Positions 7,978 through 16,188 of a DNA stretch of 56,954 nt are shown here, one piece after another. Numbering within the stretch: position 1 is the stretch's first letter; every line of letters starts with the position of its first letter. The notes beneath the pieces were generated by a model. It had not been told where the DNA came from. It was given only the letters and a program-made list of their open reading frames with translations, and did not search any database. The DNA lies in the NCBI RefSeq assembly GCF_007830515.1, contig NZ_VLKT01000049.1, positions 1 to 56,954 of the forward strand. The letters are read 5' to 3'. The position numbers and the translations under genes were made by a program. The DNA comes from Mesorhizobium tianshanense (GTDB lineage Bacteria > Pseudomonadota > Alphaproteobacteria > Rhizobiales > Rhizobiaceae).

Positions 7978-8661
7978 ATGAGCAAATTAACAAACGCCAA
8001 AATTCCGCGTCGCGAGGCATCTCCCGCTGACATGACGCGCGCGGCACTTGTCCGCGCGGCACTGAAGCTGTTCGGACGGCAGGGTTTCGACGGCACCTCG
8101 ACGCGCGAGATCGCGGCTGAGGCCAAGGCCAATATCGGCTCGATCGCCTATCATTTCGGCGGCAAGGAAGGGCTTCGCGCGGCTGCAGCCGACTATATCG
8201 TCGACACCATCCAGACCATTGCCGGCCAGGCGATCGGCAATCTGCAGGCGCCAAGCGACCCCGAAGCGGCGCGGGCACAACTCTTCACCGCGCTGGAGCG
8301 GATGGTGATGTTTGTCGTGGCAAGGCCGGAGGCCGGCGAGATCGTGCAATTCGTCCTGCGCGAGCTTTCGCATCCAACGGCGGCACTCGACCGCATCTAT
8401 GACGGCGTGTTCGAGCCGACGCATCGCCGGCTATGCCTGATCTGGGAGCAGGCGACGGGCGAGGCCGCCGAAAGCGAGGCTACCCGGCTCACCGTGTTCA
8501 CGCTGATCGGTCAGGTCATCTATTTCCGCATCGGCCGCGAGGCGGTGATGCGCCGCATGGGCTGGCGCGGGATCGGCGACGCCGAGGCTATCAAGATTGC
8601 CGCGGCGGTAACGGATAACCTTGGGGCCATATTGGTCGCCCGGAAGGATCGTAGGTCATGA
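7978..8661 (+). CDS. TetR family regulator, CecR-like (DUF1956)
   Basis: 227 residues. N-terminal TetR helix-turn-helix at about 20-65 (ALKLFGRQGFDGTSTREIAAEA and IGSIAYHFGGKEGLRAA). The C-terminal ligand domain resembles CecR/YbiH (DUF1956), the regulator of the E. coli ybhGFSR efflux genes, and the gene order here matches: regulator, HlyD adaptor, ABC ATPase, permease. Its stop overlaps the next start by four bases. The palindrome directly in front makes autorepression relieved by an exported compound the likely mode. The ligand is not identifiable. Confidence 0.85.
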   Translation: MSKLTNAKIPRREASPADMTRAALVRAALKLFGRQGFDGTSTREIAAEAKANIGSIAYHFGGKEGLRAAAADYIVDTIQTIAGQAIGNLQAPSDPEAARAQLFTALERMVMFVVARPEAGEIVQFVLRELSHPTAALDRIYDGVFEPTHRRLCLIWEQATGEAAESEATRLTVFTLIGQVIYFRIGREAVMRRMGWRGIGDAEAIKIAAAVTDNLGAILVARKDRRS

Positions 8662-9611
8662 GTTTTCTTTGCTCCCTGCCGCTCGCCGCCCTGCTTTTCA
8701 GCGCCTGCGCACCGGCGGCGCCGCTCGCCGTCGGCTATGTCGAGGGCGATTATGTGCTGCTTGCGCCGATAGAAGTGGCGCAGGTCGAGACGGTCGCGGT
8801 CAAGCGCGGCGACCGCGTCGAACCAGGCACACCGGTGGTGACGCTGGAAAGCGCCGACGCAAGAATAGCTGTCGCGCAAGCCGAGGGGGCCCTTGCTCAG
8901 GCGCAGGCGCAACTCGCCGATCTGCAGGTCGGCAAGCGGCCGGAAGAGATCGAGGTGCTCAAGGCGCAGGTCGACATGGCCAAGGCGCAAGCCGCCGATG
9001 CCAAGCGCAGATACAACCGCGCCAGCGACCTGTTCAAACGCGGCACCGGCACGCAGGCCGATTACGATACGGCCTCCGCCACGCTGGAAACAGCCAACGC
9101 GCAGGTCGGCCAGGCGGAGGCCAATCTCGCTGTCGGCGGCCTGCCGGCGCGGCCGGAGACGATCAAGGCTGCCGAGAATCAGGTCAATCAAGCGCAATCA
9201 GCGCTGGAGCAAGCGCGATGGCGGCTATCGAAACGCGTGCTGGCGGCGCCGGCGCCCGGCCGCGTCAACGACGTGATCCGCAATCCGGGCGACACCGCCG
9301 GCCCGACCGCGCCGGTCATTTCGATGCTGCCGGACGGTGCCATGAAGCTCAGCGTCTATGTTCCGGAAAATGCGTTCTCGTCGATAAAGGTCGGAGCGCT
9401 GCTTAATGTCCGTTGTGACGGCTGCGGACCTGACGTGAAGGCACGGGTCAGCTACGTGTCGCCGGACCCGGAATTCACGCCGCCGGTGATCTACTCGCTC
9501 GAGACCCGGCAGAAGCTGGTCTACCTGGTGGAGGCACGGCCAGAGGGCGACGCGGGTCCGCTGCAACCGGGGCAGATCGTCGACGTCGATCTGGCGGATA
9601 TCGAAAAATGA
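8658..9611 (+). CDS. HlyD/YbhG-type efflux adaptor, probable lipoprotein
   Basis: 317 residues. Signal sequence with lipobox LFSAC (Cys about 17), so probably lipid-anchored. The rest follows the membrane fusion protein plan: a split biotinyl-lipoyl domain (VKRGDRVEPGTPVVTLES and LAAPAPGRVNDVIRNPGD), a long alpha-helical hairpin rich in Ala/Gln/Lys (about 75-190) and a beta-barrel C-terminal part. It links the inner-membrane ABC pump to the envelope. ATG overlaps the TetR stop (ATGA), and its own stop overlaps the ATPase start in the same way. Confidence 0.87.
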   Translation: MSFLCSLPLAALLFSACAPAAPLAVGYVEGDYVLLAPIEVAQVETVAVKRGDRVEPGTPVVTLESADARIAVAQAEGALAQAQAQLADLQVGKRPEEIEVLKAQVDMAKAQAADAKRRYNRASDLFKRGTGTQADYDTASATLETANAQVGQAEANLAVGGLPARPETIKAAENQVNQAQSALEQARWRLSKRVLAAPAPGRVNDVIRNPGDTAGPTAPVISMLPDGAMKLSVYVPENAFSSIKVGALLNVRCDGCGPDVKARVSYVSPDPEFTPPVIYSLETRQKLVYLVEARPEGDAGPLQPGQIVDVDLADIEK

Positions 9612-10528
9612 ACGTCATCGACGTCCATGGCCTGGTCAAGCGCTTCGGCAACAAGACCGTCGTCGACCATGTGACGATGACGGTGGCCGAAGGCGAGATC
9701 GTCGGCTTCCTCGGCCCAAATGGCTCGGGCAAGACGACGACCATCCGCATCATGTGCGGCCTGCTGACGCCGGATGAGGGCGAAGGCACGGTGCTCGGTT
9801 TCAACATCCGCACCGACAGTTTGAGCATCAAGCGCGAAGTCGGCTACATGACCCAGAAATTCTCGTTCTACGAGGATCTGACCATCGCCGAGAATCTCGA
9901 ATTCGTGGCACGGCTCTACCAGTTGAAGCCGCTCGGCGAATATGTCGGCAGGACACTGGAGGAGCTCGGACTCACCTCGCGCAAGGACCAGTTGGCCGGC
10001 ACGCTGTCCGGCGGCTGGAAGCAGCGGCTGGCGCTTGCCGCCTGCATCATGCACCAGCCGAAACTGCTGCTGCTCGACGAGCCGACGGCGGGCGTCGACC
10101 CGAAGGCGCGGCGCGAATTCTGGGATGAGATCCATCGGCTGGCCAGCGGCGGTCTGACCGTGCTGGTCTCCACCCATTATATGGACGAAGCCGAGCGTTG
10201 CCACCGCATCAGCTACATCTCCTATGGCAAGCTGCTGGCCACCGGCACGGTCGACGAGGTGGTGCGGAATGCCGGGCTGACGACCTTCGTCCTGCAGGGC
10301 CCTCAGCTCGATCAGGTTGCCGTCACACTCAGCGGCCGTCCCGGCGTCGACCAGGTGGCACCGTTCGGTGCGACGCTGCATGTCGTCGGTTCCGACAAAA
10401 AGAAATTGGAAGCAGCACTTGCCGATGTCGAGAAAGAGCACAAGAGCGTGACCGTAACGCCAGGCGAGACCAGCCTAGAGGATGTCTTCATCCAGTTTAT
10501 GTCCGGCTCGAAGGACAACATGGGATGA
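9608..10528 (+). CDS. ABC exporter ATP-binding protein (YbhF-like, single ABC domain)
   Basis: 306 residues with Walker A GPNGSGKTT (36-44), Q-loop region MTQKFSFYEDLTI, signature LSGGWKQR, Walker B LLLLDEPTAGVD and switch histidine in VSTHYMDEAERC. The signature has Trp in place of the usual Gln, which is common in this DrrA/YbhF branch. E. coli YbhF carries two ABC domains (about 580 residues); this one has a single domain, so the pump probably works as a homodimer. The C-terminal 75 residues form the extra domain typical of ABC-2 exporters. Coupled by four-base overlaps to both neighbours. Confidence 0.9.
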   Translation: MNVIDVHGLVKRFGNKTVVDHVTMTVAEGEIVGFLGPNGSGKTTTIRIMCGLLTPDEGEGTVLGFNIRTDSLSIKREVGYMTQKFSFYEDLTIAENLEFVARLYQLKPLGEYVGRTLEELGLTSRKDQLAGTLSGGWKQRLALAACIMHQPKLLLLDEPTAGVDPKARREFWDEIHRLASGGLTVLVSTHYMDEAERCHRISYISYGKLLATGTVDEVVRNAGLTTFVLQGPQLDQVAVTLSGRPGVDQVAPFGATLHVVGSDKKKLEAALADVEKEHKSVTVTPGETSLEDVFIQFMSGSKDNMG

Positions 10529-11673
10529 AAAATGGGATAAACAGCGTCTTTTCCTTTGCCAGGCTCGGCGCGCTGCTGATCAAGGAGTTCATCCAGATGC
10601 GGCGCGATCGCATAACCTTCGCCATGATGCTGGGCGTGCCGCTGATGCAGCTGGTGCTGTTCGGCTTCGCCATCAACAACGATCCCAAGAGCCTGCCGAC
10701 AGCGCTCGTGGCGATGAGCAACGACCAGTATACGCGCGCCATGGTCTCAGCCCTGCAGATGACGGGCTACTACCGCTTCGACCATGTGACGCAGAGCGCC
10801 GCCGAGGCCGAAGCCCTGATGGCCAAGGGCGCCGTCTCTTTCGTCGTCACCATCCCCGCCGACTTCGCCCGACGGGTCGAGCGCGGCGACAGCCCGCAAA
10901 TCCTGATCGAGGCCGATGCAACCGATCCATCGGCGGCGAGCGGCGCCGTTTCGACACTGAGCAAGGTGGCGAGCCAGGCACTGCTGCGTGCCCAGGGCAT
11001 GCAAGCGACCGCCGCTGAAACCGCCAAAGAGCAGCTGCAGGTGGTGGTGCACCAGCGTTACAATCCGGAAGGCATCTCGCAGTACAACATCGTGCCCGGC
11101 CTGCTCGGCGTCATCCTGCAGATGACCATGGTGATGATGACAGCAATGGCGCTTACCCGTGAAACCGAACGCGGCACGATGGAGAACCTTTTGGCGATGC
11201 CGTCCAGCCCGGCCGAAATCATGCTGGGCAAGGTGCTGCCTTTCCTTGTCGTTGGTGCGGTGCAGGTCGCGGTGGTGCTGGTGGCGGCCAAGCTGTTGTT
11301 CAGCATTCCGTTCGTGGGCTCCCTGACGCTTCTTCTTTCGACGGTGCTTGTCTTCGTGCTTTCGCTGGTGCTACTCGGCTATACGATCTCGACAATGGCG
11401 CGTTCGCAAATGCAGGCGATGCAGCTTACGTTTTTCTTCTTCCTGCCATCGTTGCTGCTGTCCGGCTTCATGTTTCCCTATCGCGGCATGCCGGGCTGGG
11501 CACAGGTGCTGGGCGAAATCTTCCCGCTGACACACTTCCTGCGCATCACCCGTGCGGTGATGCTGAAAGGCGCTGATTTCAATGCAATAGCGGCTGAGGT
11601 CGGCTGGCTGATGTTGTTCGTGGCGCTGTTCGCCGGCACGGCGCTGGTGCGCTTCCGCCGGACGTTGGATTAG
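10525..11673 (+). CDS. ABC-2 type efflux permease (YbhS/YbhR-like)
   Basis: 382 residues; the ATG at 10525 overlaps the ATPase stop and is preferred over the longer open frame upstream, which only reads through the ATPase gene. One N-terminal helix (FAMMLGVPLMQLVLFGFAI), a large periplasmic domain of about 140 residues, then five helices near the C-terminus including RGTMENLLAMPSSPAEIMLGK, the usual ABC-2 coupling motif. E. coli has two permease subunits; only one is present here, implying a homodimer. The substrate is unknown; by analogy with ybhGFSR it could be drugs such as cephalosporins or chloramphenicol, or cations. Last gene of the operon. Confidence 0.88.
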   Translation: MKNGINSVFSFARLGALLIKEFIQMRRDRITFAMMLGVPLMQLVLFGFAINNDPKSLPTALVAMSNDQYTRAMVSALQMTGYYRFDHVTQSAAEAEALMAKGAVSFVVTIPADFARRVERGDSPQILIEADATDPSAASGAVSTLSKVASQALLRAQGMQATAAETAKEQLQVVVHQRYNPEGISQYNIVPGLLGVILQMTMVMMTAMALTRETERGTMENLLAMPSSPAEIMLGKVLPFLVVGAVQVAVVLVAAKLLFSIPFVGSLTLLLSTVLVFVLSLVLLGYTISTMARSQMQAMQLTFFFFLPSLLLSGFMFPYRGMPGWAQVLGEIFPLTHFLRITRAVMLKGADFNAIAAEVGWLMLFVALFAGTALVRFRRTLD

Positions 11674-11690
11674 GAACAAACTCAATCAGC

Positions 11691-12344
11691 TTACGCGGGG
11701 TTGGCCTGACCCGGGACCGGCGGCAATTCAGGCGCAGCCAATCCTTTGAAGGGATCGCGCCAAGTATCGATTTCTTCAAGCCGACGATACCAGCGGCTGA
11801 CGGAAGGATAATCAGCGAGCGGCAATCCGGCGACATCGTTGAAGGGCAGAAACGTCGCCATTCGAAAGTCGGCATAGGAAACCGAATTTTCGACCAGCCA
11901 TTCCCGACCGGAAAGCTCGGCCTCAAGTGTTGCTGCGGCGGTGCGGAAGTCTCTCAGCCCCTCCTCAACCCGGTCCTGATCAATCGGGCCGAGCCCATAC
12001 CGCTGTTTGGTGCCGCGTTCGAAATGCACGACGTCGCAAGCTCTTGCGAAGTTCTCCTTCCCCCAACTGAGCCATCGGATCATTTCGGGTTCGTCGTCAC
12101 CGGTGCGCCAGAAGTCCGAATGCGCGTCGCGTGCAAGCCGGCAGGCTATGGCGTCGGCCTCCCAGAGGCTCTTTCCCGAGCCTACAAGTATGGGCAATGA
12201 AAGATTGGGATTTAGCGGGCGAAATCGCTCAGCCTGCCCCGGAGCGAAGGGGGAGGCGAATTCAAACTCGACCTTCGCGTTGAGATAACGTGCCGCCGCG
12301 ACCGCGAGGCGAGGATTGGGATTGCGGCTGAAGAACAGTTTCAT
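11691..12344 (-). CDS. Glutathione S-transferase family protein
   Basis: 217 residues. Thioredoxin-like N-terminal half (MKLFFSRNPNPRLAVAAARY, then NPNLSLPILVGSGKSLWEADAI with the cis-Pro and Glu-Ala/Ser glutathione pocket) and a helical C-terminal half (GREWLVENSVSYADFRMATFLPF, the N-capping box). Ser6 is the possible catalytic residue. Conjugates or reduces small electrophiles with glutathione; substrate unknown. It ends 17 bp from the convergent efflux permease, so a role in handling the same toxic compounds is possible but not shown. Confidence 0.85.
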   Translation of the reverse strand: MKLFFSRNPNPRLAVAAARYLNAKVEFEFASPFAPGQAERFRPLNPNLSLPILVGSGKSLWEADAIACRLARDAHSDFWRTGDDEPEMIRWLSWGKENFARACDVVHFERGTKQRYGLGPIDQDRVEEGLRDFRTAAATLEAELSGREWLVENSVSYADFRMATFLPFNDVAGLPLADYPSVSRWYRRLEEIDTWRDPFKGLAAPELPPVPGQANPA

Positions 12345-12434
12345 TCCATGTCAGCCTCTGAGACCGGTTCGACTGGATGCGCAAGGCGCGCTTTAGCACG
12401 TTGCATCGACGCGTGATCCGGAACTGGTCGCCAC

Positions 12435-13418
12435 CTAAGCCGCCGCCATGATCTCGGCATAGGTGTTGAAATCGACATTGCCGCCGGACAGCACCACGGC
12501 GACGCATTTGCCTGATAGTTCGATCTCGCCTGATGACAGCGCCGCCAGCGCGACGCTGCCGCCGGGTTCGACCACCAGCTTGAGATGGGCCATGGCGTCG
12601 CGCATCGCCTGTGCCGCGGCCCTGTCGGAAACGGCAATGCCGCCGGCGAGGTTCTTGCGGTTGATCTCGAAAGTGATCGCGCCCGGCTCGGCGGTGAGGA
12701 GCGCGTCGCAGATCGAAGTGTGGCCGGGTTCGATCGAAACCCGGACACCTCTGGCCAGGGAACGACAGGTGTCGTCGAAATGCTCGGGTTCCACCGCCCA
12801 GACGGCCGTATCCGGCGAGGCATCCTTCACCGCAATGGAAATGCCGCTGCTTAAGCCGCCGCCGCCGCAGGGAATGACGACCGCATCGAGCCTCACCCCG
12901 AGCGCTTTCGCCTGCACCATCAGTTCGAGGCCGATCGTGCCCTGGCCGGCGATGATGGCCGGATCGTCGAAAGGCGGGACCAGAACCATGCCCCTTTCGA
13001 TGTAAGGGCGAACGACCGTCATGCGGTCATCGCGGAAACGGTCGAACGGAACCACTTCCGCTCCCATTTTCCTGACATTGCCGACCTTCATCGCCGGTGC
13101 GTCGGACGGCATGGCGATGATCGCCTTGACGCCTAACATCGCCGCCGATGCGGCGACGCCTTGCGCATGGTTGCCCGACGAGAAGGCGACGACGCCACGG
13201 CTGCGCTCCTCGTCGCTCAGCGAAGACAGCTTGTTGTAGGCGCCGCGGAACTTGAACGAGCCGGTGCGCTGCAGCGTTTCCGGCTTGAACAGGATCCTGG
13301 CGTCGAAGCGCTTGTTCAGCTCAGGCGATTCAATCAGCGGCGTTTCGACGATCAGGCCGGACAACCGCTCCGCAGCACCGCGGATGTCGGCGATGCCGGG
13401 AGGCGTGGTGGCGGTCAT
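12435..13418 (-). CDS. Threonine/serine dehydratase-like PLP enzyme
   Basis: 327 residues. The PLP lysine is in GSFKFRGA (Lys56), with SSGNHAQGVA and the glycine-rich phosphate loop CGGGGLSSGI, the fold-type II pattern of biosynthetic/catabolic threonine dehydratases and serine racemases. No C-terminal ACT regulatory domain is present, so it is the short catabolic type (TdcB/serine racemase-like) rather than IlvA. ATG 13418 is chosen over a TTG six codons earlier because GGGA lies seven bases upstream. Products would be 2-oxobutanoate or pyruvate plus ammonia. The neighbours give no pathway context. Confidence 0.85.
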   Translation of the reverse strand: MTATTPPGIADIRGAAERLSGLIVETPLIESPELNKRFDARILFKPETLQRTGSFKFRGAYNKLSSLSDEERSRGVVAFSSGNHAQGVAASAAMLGVKAIIAMPSDAPAMKVGNVRKMGAEVVPFDRFRDDRMTVVRPYIERGMVLVPPFDDPAIIAGQGTIGLELMVQAKALGVRLDAVVIPCGGGGLSSGISIAVKDASPDTAVWAVEPEHFDDTCRSLARGVRVSIEPGHTSICDALLTAEPGAITFEINRKNLAGGIAVSDRAAAQAMRDAMAHLKLVVEPGGSVALAALSSGEIELSGKCVAVVLSGGNVDFNTYAEIMAAA

Positions 13419-13586
13419 GAAGTGGTCCCGTGGCAAGGCATGTTGCGTTCATGATGCCCGGAAAGGGAGGCGGCGCACCAATGAAAAAATGTGACCGTAA
13501 CAAATTCCCGTTGGTAGGAAGAGGGGCGGTGCGCCTGTCATCGACCGCCCCGGACCCTTCGCCATGGCTTCGGGCGTTCGTCGCTT

Positions 13587-13610
13587 CAATCGACAAATCG
13601 TTGTCGATTG
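13587..13610. repeat. Perfect 10-bp-arm palindrome downstream of the 107-aa gene
   Basis: CAATCGACAA-ATCG-TTGTCGATTG, a perfect inverted repeat with 4-nt loop in the 215-bp gap between the two minus-strand genes. It could end the upstream transcript or be an operator for the dehydratase gene 170 bp downstream. No T-run follows, so an operator or a processed hairpin is as likely as a terminator. Nothing else is recognisable in this gap. Confidence 0.45.
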
Positions 13611-13633
13611 ATCAGACCGCGGCCGACCGCTCC

Positions 13634-13957
13634 TCACCCCAAAAGCGTCCGTTGCCGTTTGGCGCCGCCCATTTTGCGCCAGGTGTTGAAGCGATGGGTG
13701 GCGGCGGCGAAGGAAATCTTCATCTGTTGGGCTACCGAATAGCGCGATTTGCCCTCGTCGAACATGCGATAGCAGCATTCGACCCCCTCCTCGGTCAGCT
13801 TGCCGTCGGGGCCCTTGTTGTGCGGATTGGCCGGATCGAATTTTTCGACCTGCTGCTCGACCAGGCCTTTGAGGCGCTGCAGATCGGCCTCGATGCTGGC
13901 GATGAGGTCGAGAACAGGCTTCGGGTCAAATGCGTGGGTGGGCTGTTTTGCCGGCAT
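13634..13957 (-). CDS. Conserved-looking hypothetical protein, possible HTH
   Basis: 107 residues, not recognised. N-terminal 45 residues are amphipathic helix (VLDLIASIEADLQRLKGLVEQQVEKF), followed by TEEGVECCYRMFDEGKSRYSVAQQMKISFAAATHRFNTW, which looks like a helix-turn-helix of the Hin/resolvase type (YSVAQQMKIS as first and turn helices), then a basic tail. A short DNA-binding protein is therefore plausible. The upstream region (13958-14000) has GTTCA-N10-TGAAC at 13984-14003, which could be an operator. Divergent from mbfA with about 180 bp between. Confidence 0.65.
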   Translation of the reverse strand: MPAKQPTHAFDPKPVLDLIASIEADLQRLKGLVEQQVEKFDPANPHNKGPDGKLTEEGVECCYRMFDEGKSRYSVAQQMKISFAAATHRFNTWRKMGGAKRQRTLLG

Positions 13958-14077
13958 CTACGGATTCCTTTCTCTTGACTTAGGTTCAGCTATATAGGTG
14001 AACATTCGCTAATAATGAAGAGGCAGGAGGAAAAATCCCGGAGCCAATAAATTTAAACGTCCGGGCGACGGGCGCGA

Positions 14078-14126
14078 TTGACCAATGGCACGCCAAACCC
14101 TAGTTTAGAACTATTCTAAACTAGGG
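14078..14126 (+). promoter_or_regulatory. mbfA promoter with Irr iron control element (ICE)
   Basis: A perfect palindrome with 13-bp arms and 3-nt centre covers 14098-14126; its core TTTAGAA-CTA-TTCTAAA (14104-14120) is the ICE motif bound by Irr in rhizobia. TTGACC at 14078-14083 is a candidate -35 and TAGTTT at 14101-14106 a -10 with 17-bp spacing, so Irr binding would cover the -10 and start point. The palindrome ends 10 bp before the mbfA ATG. Established knowledge: mbfA is repressed by Irr under iron limitation in Bradyrhizobium and Agrobacterium. Confidence 0.85.
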
Positions 14127-14136
14127 TCATTTTCTC

Positions 14137-15120
14137 ATGCTTTCCCGTGTTTTCGGTTTCGGCCGCCGTCCCTTCGAATCGCTCTCGGAGCAAGAGATCC
14201 TGGCGCTCGCCATCTCATCCGAGGAAGATGACGGGCGCATCTATCGTGCCTATGCCGACGGGCTGGCGGAAAGCTTTCCGCAATCGGCCAAGGTGTTCGA
14301 GGAGATGGCGGAGGAGGAGGACGGCCATCGCGACTCGCTGATCGAGCTTCACCGCAAACGCTTCGGCGAGCGCATTCCGCTGATCCGGCGCGAGCATGTG
14401 AAAGGCTACTACGAGCGCAAACCCGACTGGCTGGTCAGGCCGCTCGGCATCGAGCATGTGCGCCAACAGGCCGAGGCGATGGAGCGGCAGGCCTACCTGT
14501 TCTACGTCGAGGCGGCGAAACGCACCAGCGATGCCTCGACGCGAAAGCTGCTCGACGATCTGGCGGTGGCCGAACAGGGCCACGAGACGCTGGCGCAGCG
14601 GCTGGAACAAAAGCATGTGCCGGGCGCGGTGAAGGACGAGGAGGCCGCGGCCGAGCAGCGCCAGTTCATCCTGACCTATGTGCAGCCGGGACTGGCCGGG
14701 CTGATGGACGGATCGGTGTCGACGCTGGCGCCGATCTTTGCCGCCGCCTTTGCCACGCACGACACGTTCCAGACCTTCCTAGTCGGGCTTGCCGCCTCGA
14801 TCGGCGCCGGCATCTCGATGGGCTTCACCGAGGTCGCCTCCGACGACGGCAAGCTGTCGGGCCGCGGCTCACCGGTGAAACGTGGCATCACCACAGGCGT
14901 CATGACGGCGCTGGGCGGCCTCGGCCATGCACTGCCTTACCTCATCCCGTATTTCTGGACGGCGACGATTATCGCGGCTGTGGTGGTGTTCTTCGAATTG
15001 TGGGCAATCGCCTTCGTGCAGAACCGCTACATGCAGACGCCATTCTGGCGCGCCGCCTTCCAGGTGGTGCTGGGCGGCGCACTGGTGTTTGCGGCGGGGG
15101 TACTGATCGGGAATGCGTAG
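14137..15120 (+). CDS. mbfA: MbfA, erythrin-VIT1 membrane-bound ferritin iron exporter
   Basis: 327 residues. The N-terminal part (about 15-165) is a ferritin-like di-iron domain with SSEEDDGRIY, EEEDGHRDSL and VAEQGHETL supplying the Glu/His ligands. The C-terminal part (about 180-327) is a VIT1/CCC1-type transporter domain with LAGLMDGSVSTLAPI and IGAGISMGFTEVASDDG plus several helices. Family members oxidise ferrous iron and export it from the cytoplasm, protecting against iron and peroxide stress. No strong ribosome site precedes the ATG; the 5' leader must be short because the ICE ends 10 bp upstream. Expression is expected when iron is plentiful (Irr derepression). Confidence 0.93.
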   Translation: MLSRVFGFGRRPFESLSEQEILALAISSEEDDGRIYRAYADGLAESFPQSAKVFEEMAEEEDGHRDSLIELHRKRFGERIPLIRREHVKGYYERKPDWLVRPLGIEHVRQQAEAMERQAYLFYVEAAKRTSDASTRKLLDDLAVAEQGHETLAQRLEQKHVPGAVKDEEAAAEQRQFILTYVQPGLAGLMDGSVSTLAPIFAAAFATHDTFQTFLVGLAASIGAGISMGFTEVASDDGKLSGRGSPVKRGITTGVMTALGGLGHALPYLIPYFWTATIIAAVVVFFELWAIAFVQNRYMQTPFWRAAFQVVLGGALVFAAGVLIGNA

Positions 15121-15126
15121 CAATCC

Positions 15127-15471
15127 CTACCCATTAACCACCCGGCTATCCGCAGGCGCCTCGGCGCGTTCGGTCAGACCATAGTCGCGCACGACATGGG
15201 CGATGCGCAGACGATAGCCGGCAAAGATACCGCCACGGCCGGCCTTCTGAGCCTGCCTATGTTCCTCGGTGTTGCGCCAGGCTTTCACCGCTTCCTCGTC
15301 GCGCCAGAATGACAGTGACAGGATGCGGTTTTCGTCGACAAGGCTCTGGAAGCGTTCGATCGACAGAAATCCGTCTATGCCATCGAGCAGCGGGCGCAGG
15401 TCGGCTGCGATGCCGAGATAGGCATCGCGCTTACCTGCCGCCGGCTCGACTTCGAAGATGACGGCAATCAT
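15127..15471 (-). CDS. Antibiotic biosynthesis monooxygenase (ABM) domain protein
   Basis: 114 residues with a single ABM/dimeric alpha-beta barrel: IAVIFEVEPAAGKRDAYLGIAADLRPLL, then FLSIERFQSLVDENRILSLSFWRDEEAVKAWRN and HRQAQKAGRGGIFAGYRLRIAHVVRDYG. The pattern W-x-D-x-E-A-x-x-x-W is typical of YgiN/HMOX-like ABM proteins, which act as cofactor-free oxygenases or heme-degrading enzymes. Start overlaps the NIPSNAP stop by four bases, so the pair is coupled. The convergent iron exporter makes heme or iron links tempting, but no heme-binding residues can be assigned with confidence. Confidence 0.78.
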   Translation of the reverse strand: MIAVIFEVEPAAGKRDAYLGIAADLRPLLDGIDGFLSIERFQSLVDENRILSLSFWRDEEAVKAWRNTEEHRQAQKAGRGGIFAGYRLRIAHVVRDYGLTERAEAPADSRVVNG

Positions 15472-15800
15472 GGCAGCACCAGCGGTGCGTGCGGCCCCGA
15501 GGCTAGCTTCAGGAACATGCGATCCTCCTTGAGGATGAATTTCTCACGCCGCGCGAATTCGTAATTCGCCTTGCCGGCCGGATCGGCGGCGAGCCTGATA
15601 CGATAGGCTTCGTAGGCCGCAAGGCTGTCGATGTTGTAGGCGGCATAGGCCGTCGTGGCCGAGCCTTCATGCGGCGCAAAATAGCCGATCAGATCAGCAC
15701 CGCAGCGCGGAATGGCCTGGCCCCAGTTGTGGGCATATTCCTCGAACGCCGCCTTGCCGAACGGATCGATCTCGTAGCGGATAAAGCAGGTGATGGTCAT
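15468..15800 (-). CDS. NIPSNAP family protein
   Basis: 110 residues from ATG 15800 (preceded by GGAGA), not from the longer open frame. MTITCFIRYEIDPFGKAAFEEYAHNW and LIGYFAPHEGSATTAYAAYNIDSLAAYEAYRIRL match the NIPSNAP pattern, a dimeric ferredoxin-like fold of uncertain function related to ABM domains. Two small proteins of the same fold class next to each other, coupled by a 4-bp overlap, may form a heteromer or act in sequence. The divergent ArsR-type gene upstream is the likely controller. Confidence 0.8.
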   Translation of the reverse strand: MTITCFIRYEIDPFGKAAFEEYAHNWGQAIPRCGADLIGYFAPHEGSATTAYAAYNIDSLAAYEAYRIRLAADPAGKANYEFARREKFILKEDRMFLKLASGPHAPLVLP

Positions 15801-15892
15801 TTTCGTCTCCAGTTGGATGCTTTCTTGCGGCGACAGTTCGAGCAGCATCAAAACGTTCCGAGGGTCGATGTGCTAGGCAATTTCTCCGGTGA

Positions 15893-16120
15893 TCATGCTT
15901 GCCAGAAGGATTTCGCGCATTCGCGGCGAACGTCTTCTGGCGTCAGGCCAAGATCGCCCAAAAGGTGCTCGTCAATCTCGGCGAGGTCGAGGCGCTGCAG
16001 ATGGCGGTCGTACCACCGCGCCAGGAGCCGCAGCCGCAACCGGCGCAATGTCACGAACGGGAACGGTAGGCGGCCGAACCGGCTGGCGGATACGGCGTTG
16101 GGAGCGGTTCTTGCGGTCAT
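15893..16120 (-). CDS. DUF1127 (YjiS-like) small basic protein
   Basis: 75 residues. The C-terminal half RLDLAEIDEHLLGDLGLTPEDVRRECAKSFW matches the DUF1127 motif (L-x-x-h-L-L-x-D-I/L-G-L-T-x-x-D-V). Arg-rich N-terminal half. Small DUF1127 proteins in rhizobia and Agrobacterium affect phosphate and carbon metabolism and bind RNA in some cases. First gene of a minus-strand row continuing with NIPSNAP (92 bp later) and ABM, divergent from the ArsR gene at 16189. Confidence 0.8.
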   Translation of the reverse strand: MTARTAPNAVSASRFGRLPFPFVTLRRLRLRLLARWYDRHLQRLDLAEIDEHLLGDLGLTPEDVRRECAKSFWQA

Positions 16121-16141
16121 CGTCGTCTCCTTGATCTGACC

Positions 16142-16161
16142 TCAGAATAGTGATTATCTGA
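16142..16161. promoter_or_regulatory. Candidate operator between DUF1127 and ArsR genes
   Basis: Imperfect inverted repeat TCAGAATA-N4-TTATCTGA (two mismatches in 8-bp arms) in the middle of the 68-bp divergent gap. Such a short shared region suggests that the ArsR protein controls both directions. The motif match is modest. Confidence 0.35.
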
Positions 16162-16188
16162 CAAGAATACTTCGATGAAGGACGAACT

